From: Thecamonas trahens ATCC 50062
Lineage: Eukaryota; Apusozoa; Apusomonadida; Apusomonadidae
Length of the DNA stretch: 64,000 nucleotides
Assembly: GCF_000142905.1 (NCBI RefSeq)
Contig: NW_013657677.1
Location: 62,001 to 126,000 of the forward strand
Reading direction: 5' to 3'
The position numbers and the translations under genes were made by a program. The first letter of the stretch is position 1. Every line of letters starts with the position of its first letter. This document shows, piece by piece, positions 10,890 to 20,152 of the stretch. Below the pieces are notes generated by a model. The model saw nothing but the letters and a program-made list of their open reading frames with translations. It was not told where the DNA came from and did no database searches.

Positions 10890-12592
10890 TTAACCCAGCC
10901 GTGCCTTGACAGAGAGCCGCGACTTGACCGGGAGCCGGGTCTTGGGCTTGGCTGCTGGCTTGCCGTTGCCCAGCGGCTTGGGCCGCTTGAGCCGCGGCGA
11001 GTCGGCGGTGAGCCGCGGGAGCGGGCCGGCACTTGGCGCTGCCTCGTCGCGCAGGCGCTTGGCCGACGCCGGTGGCGGCGCCGGCGGAACGGGCGGAGCC
11101 CACGATGGCGCCACGTTGGCACCGACCGTGAGATATTGCTCCTCTGGCCGCGACGGCGCGAGGATGCGGGCGAGAATGCAGGCAACCCGGTCGAGTACCG
11201 CCAGCGCGTCGACCAGCAGACTCGAGGTCTGCTGCAGCTGCGCTCGCGCCACCCGCGACACTGGCTCGGCCACCAGCGCCGCCGACAGCCGCTCGAGCTT
11301 GGCCTTGACGCTCACAGTGTACGCGGCGGCGTTGGTCTCGAGCGGCGCAAGCGTCGCGGCCTCCCACGCCGCGGCCTCGTCGGACCGAGGGCCACCAGCC
11401 TGGGCCACGTGCGCGTATGCGTACACCAACGTCTCGACCACCCGCCACTCGACATCGCCGGAGGCCGGCGCCGCCGCGGCGTCAAGCGCTGTGCGCAGCT
11501 TGCCCAGACAAGCAGCGGCAGCCGAGGGAGGCGGCGGCGGGCAGGCGGCGGCAGCGTCAGCGGCCTGCTGAGCGAGGCCGAGCCAGTCGCCGGCCGAGGC
11601 GGGATCGGCCGCAAGCGCCGCGGTGAGGCACGTCGCTACTGCGCCCACGGTCGACAGCCGCGGGCGCGGGCCAGACGTCGCCTCCAGCGCCGCCAGGAGC
11701 AGCGATCGTACGTTGGCAGACTGGGCGGCAGGCTGGGCGGTAGCCTGTCCGAGCGCCTGCGCAAGCAGCGCACGCACCCGGTGCCGCGGCTCAAAGGCGG
11801 CCGGCAGGCCGGCAGCGACCGCGTCGAGTACTGCACCCACTGACTCGACACTCAGCAGCGGGCCCGAGCCGCTCGGATCGAGCTCCGCAAGCAACGGATC
11901 GACCACGTGGAGGGCAGCCGACCACGGGTCCGGCCGCGGCGCAAGGAGCGACACAACAGTCTCGCGGGTCACAGCCGCAAGACCCGCCGCCACCGCCGCC
12001 GTCGCCCGTTCCACGTGCGGTGCTGGCAGCGGAGTCGCCGCATCCAGCGCCATCGCCGTCGCAATGGCAGTCGTCGCCTGGACCGGCGCAACCGTGACCA
12101 GATCCGCAAGCGCAGCGTCGACCGCCGCAATCTCCGCAGGCAGCTCGGAGAGCATCAGCTGGAGCAGGATGGAGACCATGACCGACGGCAGCTCGCGGCC
12201 TTCGGGCAGAAGCGAGAGACTGCTCGCCGAGCTGTGCGAGATAAAGCCGGGCAGCCGAGCAATGGCCGCCGAGCGAATGGACGGCCACTTGGACTCACAC
12301 AGATCGAGGTAGGCGTTGAGACTGGCGGTGAACTGCAGGTCTGCGGTGAGGTAGAAGAACTTTGGAATGAGCGGAATGACGAGCGACATGGCCTCACGCC
12401 ACGCCTCGTCATCGCCACTCTCATCATCCCCCCTCTTGCCACCGATAGCACCAGATCATACACCGATGCGGCTGCAGCATCATCGACCTGCCGCCCTGCG
12501 ACATGCCTCCTTGCTGCCACCGCCAGGATCTCATACGCGTCCTTCAGCAGTCCCACAGGAGGTGGACCACCAGAGCCTGTTCCTCTACTCAT
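10890..12592 (-). CDS. API5: Apoptosis inhibitor 5 homologue (API5/AAC-11), ARM/HEAT-repeat nuclear protein
   Basis: API5 is a helical-repeat scaffold in the nucleus that is linked to cell survival and mRNA/chromatin functions in animals and plants. The N-terminus (ATG 12592) has LLKDAYEILAVAA, like the family's KDAYQVIL. It is followed by IPKFFYLTADLQFTASLNAY and LDLCESKWPSIRSAAI, which align with the API5 signature for helices 1-4. Near the C-terminus are VVETLVYAYAHVAQAGG and YLTVGANVAPSWAPP, matching the family's conserved last helix and strand, and a basic nuclear-localisation stretch (AKRLRDE, then a KPK-rich end). The frame breaks once at about 12444-12448, between YDLVL and IGGKRGDDE, by one missing base. 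With it the gene is 568 codons, close to the usual 500-550 aa. The middle is Ala-rich and less conserved. The function in this protist is untested. Confidence 0.82.
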
Positions 12593-13136
12593 CTAACTAT
12601 TCCGTTGGTATGTAGTTGCGAGTGTGGCTGTGGGCGGAGCGGTATGAGTGGTGTGTGACTGGTTGGCTGGCTGGTTGGCTGGCTCCGTTGTGCCGGTGGA
12701 GGGTGCGCCAACCGGGCTCGAATCAATAGCTGGACGGCGACTCTGATGGGCAAGACAAAATGCCTTGACTGTGTCGATAAGCTCGTTCCCACTAATGTAG
12801 GGGGGGAGAGAGAGAGGAGGAGGGGGGGTCAGTGGCTGGGCGATAGCTGGTGGTGACTCGCTGGAGGTGATTGGCTGGCTAGTGGCGAGTGGCTGGAGGT
12901 GACTGGCACGTGGCCGAGGCTGGCACAGGTCGATGAGCGAGGGGGGAACGGAAGGGCTCGGGGGGAGGGTGAGGGGAGGGCGAGAAAGCGAGTATGGAAC
13001 CGGGGAGGTAACCACCACACTCTCTACCAAGCGTACGTTAGCTTTGACGTCTTCTTCTGTTCTTCAAGCGAGTAGCTACAGTGCAAACCAGGTGTGCGTG
13101 TCCCCCCTGGCCTCTATCACCTCGTTGGCCATGTAA

Positions 13137-13164
13137 TGCATGCTATGCTATGCTATGCTATGCA
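13137..13164. repeat. ATGCT pentanucleotide array
   Basis: About five tandem copies of a 5-bp unit (ATGCT) end in TGCATCG. Confidence 0.85.
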
Positions 13165-13555
13165 TCGTCCATTGGTTGTTGTTGGTGGTAAACGTTGGTG
13201 CCTTTGATCGCGACCGAAGCAGACCTTGCCGCGCCATGGTCCCGACCTGCCGCCCCCCTCTACCGCCTTGCCTGTGCCTGATGCTCCTGCCAGTTTCCTT
13301 CTGCCTACACACTCTCCACCACCATAGCCCCCTCGAACAGAGGTTCAACTATGGCTGGTCGCACTGGTGCGACTTGCCACACCGCCCATGCTGCTCCTGC
13401 TCTGCTCCTGAGTGACGCCACCCTCGGTTTGTAGCTGCTACCGCCTTTTGGCCAAAAAGGTCGTTTTCCGACCACACGTTCTTTCTCAGCGAACAAATCA
13501 TCGTCATTTAATTGACCGCTCGGAAAACGCGCCCTCGGACCGACCGGCAAACTGG

Positions 13556-13584
13556 CGGACCGGCGGACCGGCGGACCGGCGGAC
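13556..13584. repeat. 9-bp tandem repeat (CGGACCGGC)
   Basis: Consecutive copies of a 9-bp GC-rich unit lie about 60 bp upstream of the HMG-box start codon, in the likely 5' UTR or promoter. Confidence 0.8.
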
Positions 13585-13645
13585 CACCCGAACCACCCGA
13601 CCGCGGCTCTCACTCACCCACCGTTATCATCACTGATTTAGAAGA

Positions 13646-14458
13646 ATGACCAAGAAGTCGCGGGATCCGGCCAAGCCCAAGCGGGCGCTGACGGCGTACC
13701 AGTACTTTTGTGCCGACCACCGCGAGCGGGTCAAGGAGGCGAACCCGGATGCCAAGCACACCGATATGTTTGGCCTGCTCTCAATCGAGTGGAAGAAGGT
13801 CAAGCCTGGAGTGCGGGGCAAGTATGATGCGCTTGCTGCGGCCGACAAGGAGCGGTACGACGCCGAGATGGCGGCGTACGTGCCGACGGAGGGCTTTGAG
13901 AGGTCCGGCAAGCCGAAGCGCAAGGCGGGCGCCACCGGGCCCAAGCGGCCACTCAACGCATACCAGGTGTACTCGAAGCGTCATCGCGATCGTGTGACTG
14001 CCGCCAACCCAGACGCCAAGCATACCGAGATGTTTGGCCTGCTCTCAGAGGAGTGGAAGAATGCGTCCGAGACCGAGCGTGAGGCGTGCAAGGCCGAGGC
14101 CGCCCGCCTCCGTGCAGAGTACGAGATCGCCCGCGCCCAGTGGCAGGAGGAGCACCCTGAGGAGCTCCACGCCAACAAGAAGGCCAAGACGGGCCGCCGC
14201 AAGACCAAGGACCCGAACGCGCCCAAGCGCCCGTCCACGGCCTACCAGCTCTACTCGCGCGCCCACCGCGCCCGCGTCTCGGCCGCCAACCCGGATGCCA
14301 AGCACACCGACATGTTTGGCCTCCTCGCCGAGCAGTGGAAGACGTGCCCGCCTGCCGAGCGTGCCCAGTACGAGCAAGAGGCCGCTACGCTCCGCGCCAA
14401 CTACATCGCTGCCAAGAAGAAGTACGAGAGCAGTGGCGGTATGGGCTCTGACGAGTAG
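13646..14458 (+). CDS. Triple HMG-box protein
   Basis: This is probably a DNA-bending chromatin protein of the HMGB type. It is a single exon of 270 aa and starts at the ATG at 13646. Three HMG boxes fill almost the whole protein, beginning at about residues 9, 98 and 189 with PKRALTAYQYF, PKRPLNAYQVY and PKRPSTAYQLY. Each contains the same NPDAKHT(D/E)MFGLL core and a following W. The boxes are separated by basic linkers (SGKPKRKAG, ANKKAKTGRRKTKDPNA). The third linker-box junction DPNAPKRP is the classical HMGB/NHP6 entry. There is no acidic tail beyond a final GSDE. The unusually high similarity among boxes points to internal duplication within this lineage. It could serve nuclear chromatin or organelle DNA, but no targeting signal is obvious. 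Confidence 0.92.
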   Translation: MTKKSRDPAKPKRALTAYQYFCADHRERVKEANPDAKHTDMFGLLSIEWKKVKPGVRGKYDALAAADKERYDAEMAAYVPTEGFERSGKPKRKAGATGPKRPLNAYQVYSKRHRDRVTAANPDAKHTEMFGLLSEEWKNASETEREACKAEAARLRAEYEIARAQWQEEHPEELHANKKAKTGRRKTKDPNAPKRPSTAYQLYSRAHRARVSAANPDAKHTDMFGLLAEQWKTCPPAERAQYEQEAATLRANYIAAKKKYESSGGMGSDE

Positions 14459-14621
14459 TGTGTGTGTGGCATGCGCTTGACTTGCTTGCTGCGCCTGCCG
14501 CGATCGCGGCTGTTAAATGTAGTCACTTGAGAGAGAGAGAAGGAGAGAGAGAGTGTGTGTGTTTGTGTTCGTGTGTGCAGGTGTGCGTGTATTTTCGGGG
14601 AGAAAGCCAGCGGCGACAAGA

Positions 14622-15324
14622 CTAGCGGCCCATCCGGCCCATCACGTCCGGCTCCTTGGTGGTCACACCGAGCCGGTGCTCGATCTCGGCCTCGTGCTGG
14701 CTGTTCATGCACGCGTACACCGCACAGTACAGGCCGTCGACAAACGTCTCGAGCTCGTCCGACCCGTTGCCGCTGCACTGCAGCACGCAGTTGAGGATCT
14801 GGCAGAAGCAGAGGAAAATCTGGATGCATGCATCGCACGCTGGCAAACCATACATCTACGAGTGAGTAGCAAGGAAGAGCGAGAGGACGGGGGAGGAGGG
14901 AGAGGGAAGGAAAGGGGGAGCACTTACCCGAGTCGCGGACGTTGAACCGCTGCATGATCATCGAGCGGTTGGTGTAGATGGCGCACTCGTGGCAGCAGCA
15001 AGCCTCCAGCCAGAGGCAGCAGCCCTCGTTGCCCTGGACGCAGCCGTCGCAATGGCGGGTGATGCACTGGTACCGGTTGTTGCAGCACTTGTAGCGCGAC
15101 AGGTCGTTGTCGAGCATGGTCAGCCGATGCGACCGCGCCTTGAAGCACGGCAGCAGGCACGAGAGCGCGCAGGTGATCGGCTGGGTAAAGCACGCGTTGA
15201 TCATGCCCTTATGGAACTCCTGGTTGCCTCCGCCACCGCCGGCTCCGCTGCCGTATCCGCCCTGCTGGTGGCCACGCCCGCGCCCATTGCCCTGGGCTTG
15301 CCCATACGCTGAGTTACCTGGTCC
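14622..15324 (-). CDS. Cys-rich protein of an uncharacterised family, 5' exon(s) not resolved
   Basis: Two exons can be supported: 14928-15324 and 14622-14839, joined by a GTAAGT...CAG intron (14840-14927, phase 1), giving at least 204 residues and ending RMGR. The upstream edge is a TAG acceptor at 15325, so the start codon lies in an unidentified upstream exon. The protein opens with a Gly/Gln/Tyr-rich stretch and then has many Cys pairs: ACFTQPITCALSCLLPCFKA, MLDNDLSRYKCCNNRYQC, EGCCLWLEACCCHECAIY and CDACIQIFLCFCQIL. The pattern resembles a Cys-rich family I have seen in plants and oomycetes, with a hydrophobic, possibly palmitoylated core. I do not know its function. PLAC8 was considered, but the spacing differs. 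Confidence 0.6.
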
Positions 15325-15825
15325 CTACACCCGTGTCAATTCCATCATCGGCAGTGAGTTGCCATCCCTGTCGCCACGCCCATCGCTGTGCGGGCTACGG
15401 CCCTCACCCTGACCAAGCTTCTACCGTCAGTCGTCAAAAAACCGCCGCACCGGCGGCACCCACGCGCGTCCCGCCCTCTTTGCTCCTTACCACCCTGCAC
15501 ACACCGCCCGCCTCCCTCCCTACCCACCGTCCTTTTCCACCATTATCCTTCCCCTACACTATCCCCATACTCCTGCCCTTGCCGCCAGCGGCCCTTCCAT
15601 AGAGCCACCAGCTCGTCGGTAGGACTCGGGCAAGTGTTCCAGAGCGAAGCAGCGACAGCACCTAACGCCCCCTTCTCCCTTCCCCCTCCTCCTCCCTCCA
15701 CACAGCCCCCCCCCCCCCCCCCCCCCCCACACACACCATACTCATCTCCCTTCCCTCAAACCCATCCAACCTACTGTCTGGGTCATTGGTTGTACTCGAG
15801 ACATGAGTAGTGCAATGTGTGCACA
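15325..15825. other. Intergenic / unresolved 5' part of the Cys-rich gene
   Basis: No coding exon can be fixed here. The stretch is C-rich on the plus strand, with a pure poly-C run of about 22 at 15706-15727, and probably includes the first exon and intron of the Cys-rich gene on the minus strand. Confidence 0.4.
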
Positions 15826-15833
15826 GAGATACG
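15826..15833. repeat. Left 8-bp target-site duplication of hAT element
   Basis: GAGATACG directly precedes the left terminal repeat, and the identical 8 bp directly follow the right terminal repeat at 17235-17242. Confidence 0.93.
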
Positions 15834-15847
15834 CAGTGAACGGAACG
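15834..15847 (+). repeat. Left terminal inverted repeat of hAT element
   Basis: CAGTGAACGGAACG is exactly complementary to 17221-17234. Confidence 0.95.
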
Positions 15848-15918
15848 ACGATAGTCATACTCATTCGTAGTCAAAAGATTTAGTCATTAGTTAGTCAGTC
15901 AAACGTCAATGACTAAGA

Positions 15919-17153
15919 TGGTGATGAGGACGGAGGCAGCCCTCTCACACGCAGCATGCCCCCGTTCTTCGGCCTTGTGGCAAGTTGACCGCGAGCGAGT
16001 GGGACGAGGTACATGACGCTGTGGAGGTACTCCTCCTCACGATCAACAACTCGTGCGTACTCCTCCTCACGATCAACAACTCGTGCGTCATGTCTCAGAC
16101 GTCCGATATGTCGTCCTCCCTTTCGCTCGTTGCGATGGTGGGGATTGTGGACGATGTCTGGCAGAGCTCAAGATCAACAACGAGGATATCCCTAGGATCC
16201 AACAGCTGTGCGACATCGCCACCCAGGCAGCGTACAAACAGGTTGCGTACATGTACAAAGAGGATGCGTGCCTCTTTGCTCTCCTTATTGACACGACTGT
16301 CACCAAGGACGACCTTATGTATGTCCAGGGAGTTGTCGCCGACGCCAACAACTCGCTTGGTGTGCGCCATCTGGCGACCGCTGCTGAGGTCCACCATGAC
16401 ATGTGGCGTCGCTTGGCAGACGTCCTTGAGCCCAAGCTCCTGGACGTTCTATCCACGCTCCCGTCGCATACTGCGGCGTCATCGAGCGGAGCGAGCAACA
16501 CGCTGCCGCAAGAATCGCGGGACCCCACGTACTTTTCCCCGAGTATGTCTGCTGCCGGTGGGCCATCCAAGGTGGTAATGGCTGAGCCGGCTTCATCGCC
16601 ACAGGCGCGCTCGCGGATGGCCGCGGAGCGCGAGGCGCGCGCTCGTAACATTGCCAAGCGCGAGAAGAACGCGGGGAAGCGCCTGCGCGCGAAGAGCGTT
16701 GATGAGGTTCGCGGCTGCAAGGTGCGAAAGATGACGGTGAACGATACGCCTGCGTCTGTGGCTTCGTTCAGCAACTACAAGCTCGTCGAAGTGTTCTGCA
16801 AGGTTCTCACGGCTACGTTGTACAACAGTCGGCTAATCTCTACCTCTTCAAGTTTGTCCGTAGGCGACGTGTTGGCTAAGTTTGAGGACGTGTGCGTCGG
16901 TCTCGAGTCTCGCAAGAACTGGAACCGCAAGGCTGACGTACGGCGGATCCAGGTGCTGTGTGCGAGGGTCCGCTTGTGGGGCCAGGGGATCCTTCTTCCA
17001 TCGGCCTCCGCTGCCAGCGTCGAACGGCTCAACTCGGTGGCGACAGACATGATGACGAGGAAGCGGAACCGCCTCTCGGCTCTGCGCGCCGAGAAGATGA
17101 TGCTCCTGCGTGCATGGATGCTTTTCGACTTTGAGCTGACGAAGAAACTGTAG
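15919..17153 (+). pseudogene. hAT transposase, C-terminal part only
   Basis: The first readable part, KLTASEWDEVHDAVEVLLLT and later SSSLSLVAMVGI, matches the region of hAT transposases just after the catalytic core (the W..l..iL.pf...T...S...T.S motif). At about 16153-16160 the frame changes by one missing base, and translation continues to a stop at 17151-17153. The last 60 residues, ILLPSASAASVERLNSVA, then RKRNRLSALRAEKMMLLRAW, are a clear hAT dimerisation domain (Dimer_Tnp_hAT). Between them is a basic, low-complexity segment rich in RAREARAR-type sequence. The N-terminal half with the BED finger and the first catalytic Asp residues is absent. A direct repeat of 30 bp at 16027-16086 duplicates ten codons in frame. 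It is not expected to encode an active transposase. Confidence 0.88.
16027..16086. repeat. 30-bp direct duplication inside the hAT element
   Basis: Two adjacent, identical 30-bp copies, each starting GTACTCCTCCTCACGATC, keep the local frame. Confidence 0.9.
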
Positions 17154-17220
17154 TGACGATACGCATCAGCTGTTAGTCATTTAGTCAGTCATTAGAATCA
17201 GTTAGTTAGTCACAGTAAGC

Positions 17221-17234
17221 CGTTCCGTTCACTG
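17221..17234 (-). repeat. Right terminal inverted repeat of hAT element
   Basis: CGTTCCGTTCACTG is the exact complement of 15834-15847. Confidence 0.95.
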
Positions 17235-17242
17235 GAGATACG
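17235..17242. repeat. Right 8-bp target-site duplication of hAT element
   Basis: GAGATACG is identical to 15826-15833. Confidence 0.93.
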
Positions 17243-18899
17243 ACGACGAAGCCCACGAGTGACCAACCAAGATTAACCACACATCCACCCGCAAGCGCCT
17301 TCCTGCTCCGCCACATGTCGTCATGATCGTTTGCATTCGGAAGGAACTGGGCGACATGGACGGTAGGGGTGGATCGTGTCTTTGCCGCGGATAGGCGTGC
17401 CCACAGCGATTAAGGCAAGCAAGTCGGTGCGGTACGCAGGCGCAGACGATGATGACTCCCCAGCTGACCCGCGCGCGCTAGCATCAGGCTCGTAGCTCTC
17501 GCCGTACGCGTGGTGCATACATCGCATCGTACAATGAGATGTATGCACCACACGCACGGCGAGAGCCGCATCTGTCCGATGATCGAACTCGTGGCTGCCT
17601 GGCGATCCACGGGGTAGATCGTCGCGAGCGCGCAAGGTTTGGCCTGCGGGAGCTTCCGCCGCAGGTGTAAAGCAGGGCATGTGCGGCTGGTGTGATGGAG
17701 AGCTACGGCAGTAGTCGTATGGTGGCGGTTGAGACGCAAGCTGCGCCGCGATGACGCAAGTGAGGTGATGCGATTACATGTGATGGATGATGGGCTGTGA
17801 TGAAGGATACGGGAGGGCGTGTCGATGTGAGCGGCGGGTGCGAGTATGCAAAAGCCTGCTCAGATCCAGTAGATCAGATGCAGGGCGGCGGCAGGTTGGA
17901 GCGGCGGCGGGCTACAGTTCTGCGGGATGCGGGCTGCGGGCTCGGGCTGCAGCCTTGGTGCCTTCGCGCGTTCAAAAATCTAAATCCCCGCACGCTTTGC
18001 TTTGACCAACTAACGTCCGCACCCCAGTTGGGGCGAGGGGCCGGGGGAGGGGGGGGGGGGGAGCGGGCGCCTCGAATAACCGAGGTCAACAACAAGTTGA
18101 AGCTTCCGCTGGTCGGCTTTGCATCGGCTGGCGTAACAGCACACTCATCTTAAGGTATGTGAAGAAGCCCAAGTGGATTATGGTGTATCCTTTTTCTTCC
18201 CCCTCCTCGTTCTATATCACCTCCTCTCGCTTTTCTTTGCCTTGTTCTGTTGTGTGTGTGTGTGTTGTGTGTCTCTCTTTGTGCCTCTGTGTGTGTGCCG
18301 TCGGTGCTTGCTCCAACTCGAGAACGTTCAACATACCGCGTTAATGCTACATACCCAAACGTGGCTTTGTGGTGGGTGGGGGTATGGGCAGTTGGGAATG
18401 GAGGGGAGGGATGTACGAGAGGCAAGACGGCGTACGTCTAGCCATGCTCAAAGGCATTGGACGTGAATGGTATGGGGCGGCATACCATGGTTGTGGACAT
18501 GTAGCTTGGATAGGTCGCCCCCCCTGGCCCTGTCCCCCCCTGGCCCCCCCGTTCAGGCGCGCCATCCAGCGTTTTTTTAAGGCTCTCCGCCCGTTTGGGC
18601 GCAAGTTGTTGGACAAAACCCTACCTGGTCTGGACCCATAGCTGAGGCGCGAGGCATGAGCATGAGACCAGCTGCGTAAGGACCTTAAGTGGTTGTTGCG
18701 GTGGTGGCAAGGGTATCGTCGCTCTCCTCTGTGAACTCGTCGTTTATTTTCGGTTTCTTTCGGGTACGGGGCCCGTCCCGTTGTCGGTTGTGGGCGCTCT
18801 TTGCTGGCGAGCCGCCTCCCTCCGCTCGGTTGCTAGTTGCGGCGCGAGTTGCGAATGGAATACTCACTTGGAGTGCGTAGTAGTGTGTAACAGGTCAAG
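17243..18899. other. Gene-poor stretch between hAT element and Ras-type gene
   Basis: No supported protein gene lies in this 1.65-kb stretch. It contains the 29-bp-arm hairpin at 17495-17566, a G-run at 18043-18062 and GT-rich sequence at 18246-18300. The last few hundred bases (AT-richer, 18640-18899) are the likely promoter and 5' UTR of the Ras-type GTPase. The open frame at 17797-18153 lacks any recognisable domain and was not called. Confidence 0.5.
17495..17566. repeat. Long inverted repeat / hairpin (29-bp arms, 14-nt loop)
   Basis: Arms 17495-17523 and 17538-17566 are complementary except at two positions. On a minus-strand transcript both exceptions become G-U wobbles, so all 29 positions could pair around the 14-nt loop. 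The hairpin may be a small-RNA precursor, a palindromic element remnant or a transcription-end structure. There is no further evidence. Confidence 0.85.
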
Positions 18900-19469
18900 A
18901 TGGTGAAGGAGCACACGCTTGTTGTTGTCGGCTCCGGCGGAGTCGGCAAGTCGGCCATCACGGTCCAGTTTCTGTACAACCAGTTCATGACATTCTACGA
19001 CCCGACGATTGAGGAGTCGTACCGTAAGCAGGTGGTCATTGACGATGTGGCGTGCATGCTTAACATTGTGGACACTGCCGGTCAGGAGGAGTACGCTACG
19101 CTCCGCGACCAGTACTGGGGCCCTGGTGAGGGCTTTGTTCTTGTGTACTCGATCACGTCCAAGGAGACGTTTGTGGAGGTGCAGGATCTGACCAAGCTTG
19201 TGCTGCGGACTAAGGACGCGGCGACGTTCCCGATGGTGATTGTGGGGAACAAGAAGGATCTTGAGCATGAGCGCAAGGTGCCGTCTGCCGACGGCGAGAG
19301 CCTTGCCAAGGACCTGAAGTGCCCGTTCTTTGAGACGTCGGCCAAGACCCGGCTCAACGTCGACGAGTGCTTCACCGCCCTTGTCCGTGAGATCTGGGCC
19401 GACTCGGGCGACGATCCGGTCAACCCGGGTGGCAAGGCCAAGAAGAAGGGCGGCTGCGTGCTCCTCTGA
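18900..19469 (+). CDS. Ras/Rap-type small GTPase
   Basis: This is a membrane-anchored GTP switch. It is 189 aa in one exon with an ATG at 18900. The G1 loop is GSGGVGKS, the effector/switch I region is YDPTIEESYRKQ, switch II is DTAGQEEYATLRDQY, the G4 box is GNKKDL and G5 is ETSAK. The Gly equivalents of Ras residues 12 and 13 and the Gln at position 61 are retained, so it should hydrolyse GTP normally. A polybasic stretch (GGKAKKKGG) precedes the C-terminal CVLL CaaX box. Leu at the end favours geranylgeranylation, as in Rap proteins, whereas the Gln of switch II is Ras-like. The WGPGEGF segment after switch II differs from both. It cannot be assigned to Ras or Rap by eye. Confidence 0.93.
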   Translation: MVKEHTLVVVGSGGVGKSAITVQFLYNQFMTFYDPTIEESYRKQVVIDDVACMLNIVDTAGQEEYATLRDQYWGPGEGFVLVYSITSKETFVEVQDLTKLVLRTKDAATFPMVIVGNKKDLEHERKVPSADGESLAKDLKCPFFETSAKTRLNVDECFTALVREIWADSGDDPVNPGGKAKKKGGCVLL

Positions 19470-19903
19470 GCTTGCCATGTCTTGCATTCGCTTTTCTCCT
19501 TGCTTGTGTCGGCTTCCCCTCTCTACGAGGGATTTGCCTCTTTCCATCCTCCTGTTGTCTTGAGCGCGAGCCAGGCCGCGGCGGCCACCCCACATCTGTC
19601 GGCATCGCCATCTTTTCTCAACGCCTCCTTCCCCTCGACCCTTGCACTCTCGACATCCTGCAGTCAATCTGCACGCCTCGACCTGTCTGTCCAGTTCGGG
19701 CGACCTTTGGCTGCACTTTCACCAATGAAACACTATGTGTCCACATGCCCCCGCGCCCCTTTCCCTCCTCCGTCCTCTCCCGCCCCCCCCCCCGCCTTTT
19801 CACCCTCACGTGACCGAGTTACGGCCCGACGGCTATGTCTAGCATCAGCTCCCACCTCACCCCCCCCCCCCCCCTCCACACACACACACATATAACCATA
19901 ACC
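19470..19903. other. Intergenic between Ras-type GTPase and GNAT gene
   Basis: No gene is seen. The stretch is pyrimidine-rich on the plus strand, ending with a poly-C run and a (CA)n patch at 19860-19890 just before the GNAT start. Confidence 0.5.
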
Positions 19904-20121
19904 ATGGCATTCCAGGTTGCGGTGACGGAGAGCGTGAGTGTGGGACTTGTCAGCCACCGACATGTCCCTGCCCTCTTTGCCGCCGTCGACAGCACCCGGA
20001 CACGGCACCACCTGCGGGCATGGCTCCCATGGGTAGACACTATTCGTGATGAGGACTCGGTCAAGGCGGTTGTCTCTGCCTCTCTTGCACAGGTACGTAC
20101 ATGCAGATAGAGAGAGAGAGA

Positions 20122-20152
<31 letters not shown>

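Larger units (their letters stand above)
12593..13645. other. Intergenic between divergent API5 and HMG-box genes
   Basis: No supported gene lies in this 1.05-kb stretch. It holds a (GGCTGGTT)-type patch at 12658-12690, G-rich patches at 12800-12980, an ATGCT pentamer array at 13137-13164 and a 9-bp CGGACCGGC array at 13556-13584. It presumably carries promoters and 5' UTRs for both neighbours. Confidence 0.5.
15834..17234 (+). mobile_element. hAT-family DNA transposon, internally reduced (1,401 bp)
   Basis: The ends are exact 14-bp terminal inverted repeats, CAGTGAACGGAACG at 15834-15847 and its complement at 17221-17234. They begin with the CAG typical of hAT ends and are flanked by a perfect 8-bp target duplication (GAGATACG), the hAT hallmark. 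Both subterminal regions carry clustered TAGTCA motifs (15848-15915 and 17172-17214), the likely transposase-binding repeats. Inside is the C-terminal half of a hAT transposase, including the dimerisation domain, with one frame break and a duplicated 30-bp segment (16027-16086). No BED finger or N-terminal catalytic region is present. The perfect ends and target duplication suggest a relatively recent insertion of a non-autonomous derivative. Confidence 0.95.

Noticed and set aside
12700-12740. tRNA T-arm-like CGGGCTCGAATC
   Set aside because: The stem does not pair, and no acceptor or anticodon arm is found around it.
14622-15324. PLAC8 family assignment for the Cys-rich protein
   Set aside because: The Cys spacing does not match PLAC8, and the DNDLSRYKCC and CLWLEACCC blocks belong to a different, unnamed family.
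17321-17680. Minus-strand open frame of 119 codons across the hairpin
   Set aside because: There is no domain, the composition is atypical, and the hairpin lies inside it. It is not supported as a gene.
19904-20092. Treating the GNAT gene as starting at the internal ATG at 20736
   Set aside because: The upstream exon supplies the first strands and helices of the RimL fold, and it joins in frame through consensus splice sites.
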